Assembly: GCA_030609765.1 (NCBI GenBank)
Contig: JAUWTE010000117.1
Location: 1-8,105 of the forward strand
Reading direction: 5' to 3'
DNA from: Acidobacteriota bacterium
GTDB lineage: Bacteria; Acidobacteriota; UBA890
Length of the DNA: 8,105 bases
The position numbers and the translations under genes were made by a program. The number at the start of each line of letters is the position of its first letter. Positions within the stretch are counted from its first letter, which is position 1. Positions 5,286 to 8,105 of the stretch are shown here, piece by piece. The notes below the pieces were generated by a model that was not told the DNA's origin, ran no database searches, and worked only from the letters and a program-made list of their open reading frames with translations.

Positions 5286-7447
5286 CAGCCAACGGTCGCT
5301 ACACTCTCCAGGGTGTCATTAATGGCCTCGCGGACCCGCTCACTGTGCCGTTGCTGTCCCTTCCTGAGGCCACCGAGCAGGCCCGACTGTGACACTGGCT
5401 CGAGGGCGGCCAGGAGTATGGCCTCGGCTTCTGTTGCGTCGTCCACGGACAATTCTCCGATTTGAGCGAGTGCCCGGCAGATGCGCACCAGGACATCGTC
5501 ACTCTCACGTGGTACGGCAGGATCGTCGGCACGGAGCGCTGTGGAATAAAACTCCATTGCCCTAGGATCCCGGCTCCCCAGGTCGGCGAGATACGCGGCG
5601 GCTGCGGCTCGCACTTGCGGGCGCCGATCTCTGAGAGCGGTTACGCAGTGGTGTTCGGCCTCATTACTACTCAGGCTGCAGACAGCCGTCAACGCAGCTT
5701 CGCGAACGTGGGCATTCTCATGGTGGAGGAAATGGGCAATGGGAGTGGCCAGCTCGGCACCTCCCTGCTCGCCGAGGATTGTGATAATGCGCCGGATACC
5801 CGACCATTCCTTCTCGATCTCTGGCAGTCGCTTGAGGAATGGGATCAGCGCTTCGGGGCCTATCTGGCGCATGGCCTCGAAGCTAGCCAGACGAACCGAT
5901 TTCAGGTCGCTGTCCGCATAGGCTTCGATCAGCCGCGGCCCGGCAGGCTCGCCAACGAAGGCCAGCAGCGCTACTGCGTGCTGGCGGTCCTCCTTCTCTT
6001 GCTGGCCGAGATCCTCCACCAAGCGGGGAAGGGCCGCTCTCGTCGCGTCGCATAGGGATACCGAGAGGGCCTCAAGGAGACCTTCGGGCTCGGGCGTTGG
6101 GGCCCCGCGGGGCGGCGCTGCCTGTGCCAACGCGCCATCCTCGAGTCGCTCCGGAGCGGTCCTCTGGGACTGCTGCATGACTTCGGCGAGTGCGGCCGCC
6201 GCGGCATAATCCCGACGCTGCAGCAGCTCGGGAAAAACGCGCTCCGCGATGGCGACGAGCTCATGGTTGGTGGCAGCGGCGCTGCCGCGCAGGGCGCGGA
6301 GATTCTCATCGAGACGGTCGATGAAATCATCCGCGAGCCGGCGCGTTTCGAGCTCGTAGCTCAGCCCCGCGGGAAGCTCCTCGAGGGTAACCAGGCCCTG
6401 TTCCAGCAGAGACTCGAACAGGCCGTGATCGATCTCCCCGCCAACATGGCGGAGTCTCTCGGTGAGCCTCTGGAGTACGCTGAGCCGGCGGTCGGTGAAA
6501 CCGGAGGTGCTCTCAGCCTGAAGAGCATCGGAGCGCATCCTCAGTTCCTCGAGATCCTCCACGAGAGCACTTGCCGTCGGTGCCAGCAAGTCCTCGGCGA
6601 TCTGCCCGATGATCTCCCGCTCGAGGCACGATTCGTTCAATCCATCGATGTCCGCTGCCAGAAGATCGCAGTTGACCAAAAAGTCCTTGAGAAGAGTTGG
6701 TGTCCGCATCGGTCGGATCACGTCATCGATATTCTGCATTTTGATGCTGCGTAGCTCCTCCTCGCTGGCACGCCTGTAGAGGGGCAAGACCTGGAGGTCG
6801 CGGCGCAATCGGCTCACGGCCATCTCCACCAACCAGGGCAAGCGCCTCTCCCGCCCGACGATGTCCTCATCGAAAACCGTCGAGATGTGAATGATGTCCC
6901 GCTCGACGAAGGCAGCGGTCAACCGGTCGCGCTCCTCGCCGGTACCTGTGATTCGCGGCGGCTCACTCATCAGGGCGATGAAGGAATGGAACTCCTCGGG
7001 GGAGATCGCTTTCTTCAAAGAGAAGCTGAGCAGGTGCCGCCTGTCGAAGAACTCCTGAAACTTGGGCGCGAACATGTCGGCCATCCCCTTCAACATCACC
7101 TCATCGAGAGGCAACGGTGCCGGCCCGAAGCCCTCGATCATGATGGTGGGGTCGCCCCCGGGCGTCGCGAGCAACAGGGTGATTTCGGAACGATCCTCGA
7201 GGGCCTGGCGGAATTCCGTGTACAGGTTGGTCTGTGCCTTTTCCGCCTCGGGGTGGCCGGGCTCGTAGAAGCCCGCCTGCAGCATGGCCTTGATCAGGCT
7301 GAGGGTGAACTGGGCGAGAGTCTCGTAATCCTCGTTTTGTGCGAGGGTGGCTGTCGAAAAGCTCGATTCGGATCTCGCCCCGCCGGTGGGCAACCCCTCG
7401 TCGGGGGCCAGCCCGTCCATGTCTTCAAGATTCGCTTGCCCGATCAT
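5282..7447 (-). CDS. HEAT-repeat protein, 721 residues
   Basis: No signal peptide or membrane helix is present, so it is probably cytoplasmic. An acidic, low-complexity start (1-38) leads into an alpha/beta domain (about 41-200) with AMLQAGFYEPGHPEAEKA, TIMIEGFGPAPLPL and SPEEFHSFIALMSEPP. This domain resembles one found at the N-terminus of HEAT and HD-domain proteins in deltaproteobacteria-like and acidobacterial genomes; that is from memory. A helical middle region (about 205-430) and a Pro/Ala linker (about 432-456) follow. HEAT/Armadillo-type repeats (about 466-665) include DLKSVRLASFEAMRQIG, NAHVREAALTAV and RPQVRAAAAAYLADLG. No HD or GGDEF motif is visible, so it is more likely a scaffold than an enzyme. 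The ATG at 7447 has AGGAG (7457-7461) 9 nt upstream. It is convergent with the VWA gene, sharing CTAG at the stops. Confidence 0.9.
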   Translation of the reverse strand: MIGQANLEDMDGLAPDEGLPTGGARSESSFSTATLAQNEDYETLAQFTLSLIKAMLQAGFYEPGHPEAEKAQTNLYTEFRQALEDRSEITLLLATPGGDPTIMIEGFGPAPLPLDEVMLKGMADMFAPKFQEFFDRRHLLSFSLKKAISPEEFHSFIALMSEPPRITGTGEERDRLTAAFVERDIIHISTVFDEDIVGRERRLPWLVEMAVSRLRRDLQVLPLYRRASEEELRSIKMQNIDDVIRPMRTPTLLKDFLVNCDLLAADIDGLNESCLEREIIGQIAEDLLAPTASALVEDLEELRMRSDALQAESTSGFTDRRLSVLQRLTERLRHVGGEIDHGLFESLLEQGLVTLEELPAGLSYELETRRLADDFIDRLDENLRALRGSAAATNHELVAIAERVFPELLQRRDYAAAAALAEVMQQSQRTAPERLEDGALAQAAPPRGAPTPEPEGLLEALSVSLCDATRAALPRLVEDLGQQEKEDRQHAVALLAFVGEPAGPRLIEAYADSDLKSVRLASFEAMRQIGPEALIPFLKRLPEIEKEWSGIRRIITILGEQGGAELATPIAHFLHHENAHVREAALTAVCSLSSNEAEHHCVTALRDRRPQVRAAAAAYLADLGSRDPRAMEFYSTALRADDPAVPRESDDVLVRICRALAQIGELSVDDATEAEAILLAALEPVSQSGLLGGLRKGQQRHSERVREAINDTLESVATVGC

Positions 7448-7500
7448 CTCGCCACGCTCCTACGGTGTCAGGAATGTCGCCCACGCCGGTCCAGCGTTCC

Positions 7501-7590
7501 TGTGCATTCCTATACATAAGAGCGTATTTACGACTAATAGAATTGTTTATAGCGTATTAGTATCACTAGTGAGAATTCAATACCTTTTAC
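7501..7590. promoter_or_regulatory. AT-rich intergenic island with repeats, probable promoter region of the HEAT gene
   Basis: These 90 bp are about 31% GC, against clearly GC-rich flanking genes. Contents: AGCGTATT twice (7521-7528, 7551-7558; 30 bp apart); a 7-bp inverted repeat ACTAATA/TATTAGT (7533-7539, 7555-7561); and the perfect palindrome TCACTAGTGA (7563-7572). On the minus strand there are -10-like stretches (TATAAA near 7546, TATGTATAG near 7513) but no clearly spaced -35. The position just upstream of the HEAT gene favours a promoter or operator region. Confidence 0.5.
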
Positions 7591-7859
7591 TGCTTCGACG
7601 ATTCCGAGTCGCGGGCGGGAAGCCCCGACGCGTGAGCGTGCTCCCCCAGAACTCGGCAATGGTAGAGCTCGATGCCGCAGTCCACGGCGCCCGTGAATCC
7701 TTCGGCCGAGGCGCAGCACGCCTCGTATTCGGCCAGGCAGCCATCGGTGGCCTCGGGGTCCTTGAGATAGGCGACAAAGGCGTACACGACGAGGATTGCG
7801 AGGCCAAAGAGGGAAGCAACTACGGCCAGCTTGACCTTCGGTGATGTGGGAACAGCCAT
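7587..7859 (-). CDS. Small single-pass membrane protein with twin C-x6-C motif
   Basis: I do not recognise the family. From the ATG at 7859 it has 90 residues: a short positively charged start (MAVPTSPKVK), one membrane helix (about 11-31) and an acidic C-terminal domain. The charge pattern predicts that the C-terminal part faces the periplasm. That part has five cysteines, C41, C48, C49, C61 and C68: two C-x6-C pairs 13 residues apart plus one extra Cys next to C48. This would suit a disulfide-linked helical hairpin, or metal binding. The start is fixed by AGGAGG (7867-7872) exactly 7 nt upstream; an in-frame longer version to 7898 has no ribosome site. The gene ends within the edge of the AT-rich island, 139 bp before the HEAT gene in the same direction. 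No intrinsic terminator is visible. Confidence 0.75.
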   Translation of the reverse strand: MAVPTSPKVKLAVVASLFGLAILVVYAFVAYLKDPEATDGCLAEYEACCASAEGFTGAVDCGIELYHCRVLGEHAHASGLPARDSESSKQ

Positions 7860-7866
7860 CCGGGAT

Positions 7867-7872
7867 CCTCCT
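7867..7872 (-). promoter_or_regulatory. Strong ribosome binding site of the small Cys-rich membrane protein
   Basis: AGGAGG on the minus strand, 7 nt from the ATG at 7859. This is the strongest Shine-Dalgarno sequence in front of any gene in the window, and it decides between two possible starts. Confidence 0.8.
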
Positions 7873-8021
7873 GGGTGAGGTCTGCACACTGCGAACACAT
7901 CCCTACACCCCTACTTGGATGGCCACCGATTCACAAATTCCTGTCTGGACCGCGGACTTGAAGACAATCTTGCTGGTTATCCGGCCCGCGCCGACATCAG
8001 AACCGTGGCGAGAACTGCGAG

Positions 8022-8105
8022 CTAGCGCCTCGGCGCGTCGGGGTTCACCACCCAAAGCACATTCACGATCCGCCACTCGTCATCGACCTTGGCAAGCTGC
8101 AGGTG
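8022..8105 (-). CDS. C-terminal end of an NTF2/lumazine-binding-like protein (partial)
   Basis: The last 27 codons of a minus-strand gene enter from the right edge and end with TAG at 8022-8024. They read HLQLAKVDDEWRIVNVLW then VVNPDAPRR. A strand of the type 'LxLxKVDGxWRIVNVLW' close to the C-terminus is characteristic of SnoaL/NTF2-like and putative lumazine-binding proteins, which are small cone-shaped alpha/beta folds. Only the final strands are visible, so enzyme or binding function cannot be judged. The next gene in the same direction starts 162 bp further on. The gap holds a short GC-rich inverted repeat (CGGC/GCCG at 7982-7993) without a T-tract and no clear promoter. Confidence 0.65.
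   Translation of the reverse strand, partial: HLQLAKVDDEWRIVNVLWVVNPDAPRR

Noticed and set aside
5462..7519. Several plus-strand open frames (5462-6055, 6263-6754, 6887-7519)
   Set aside because: All are antisense to the HEAT-repeat gene, and their products look like reverse-strand translations.
1..8105. CRISPR array, tRNA, rRNA, transposase or toxin-antitoxin pair
   Set aside because: No regularly spaced repeats, cloverleaf-like sequence, rRNA segment, transposase motif or paired small ORFs were found by reading both strands.

Overview
The window is a GC-rich, densely packed stretch of bacterial chromosome. The best taxonomic clue is the large secreted von Willebrand factor A (VWA) protein. 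Its N-terminal beta-domain, degenerate VWA core and 'GG...YLVTY...ARKGY' C-terminal edge match the 'VWFA-related Acidobacterial domain' family. Together with the GC content and a HEAT-repeat protein of a type common in Acidobacteriota and deltaproteobacteria-like soil bacteria, this suggests an Acidobacteriota (possibly Thermoanaerobaculia-like) genome. That is an inference from two proteins; there is no rRNA to confirm it.

Layout, left to right. (1) Positions 1-2138, minus strand: a compact ABC-transporter operon, read right to left. It begins with a shortened isoprenylcysteine-methyltransferase-like membrane protein. A LolD/MacB-type ATPase follows, coupled by a TGATG stop/start overlap. 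The last gene is an FtsX-type permease whose first 355 codons are visible before the window ends. (2) Positions 2183-2242: a candidate sigma70-type promoter, with a perfect 11-1-11 bp palindrome at the predicted start site. It looks like a TetR-type operator and would control the operon. (3) Positions 2258-2716, minus strand: an unrecognised three-helix membrane protein. (4) Positions 2717-3005: a divergent intergenic region. (5) Positions 3006-5285, plus strand: the VWA-domain secreted protein. (6) Positions 5282-7447, minus strand: a 721-residue HEAT-repeat protein. Its stop codon interlocks with that of the VWA gene in one CTAG, so there is no room for a terminator between them. (7) Positions 7501-7590: a strikingly AT-rich (about 31% GC) spacer with small repeats and palindromes. 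(8) Positions 7587-7859, minus strand: a 90-residue single-pass membrane protein with a paired C-x6-C pattern. (9) Positions 8022-8105, minus strand: the C-terminal end of what looks like an NTF2/lumazine-binding-like protein.

Functionally, the left third is a drug/lipid-type efflux or lipoprotein-release transporter under probable local repression. The VWA protein is probably exported, the HEAT protein is probably a cytoplasmic scaffold, and the small Cys-rich protein probably faces the periplasm. I found no CRISPR array, tRNA, rRNA, insertion sequence or toxin/defence module. The items most worth a second look are the internally deleted methyltransferase in the efflux operon, the operator palindrome, the twin C-x6-C membrane protein and the AT-rich island.
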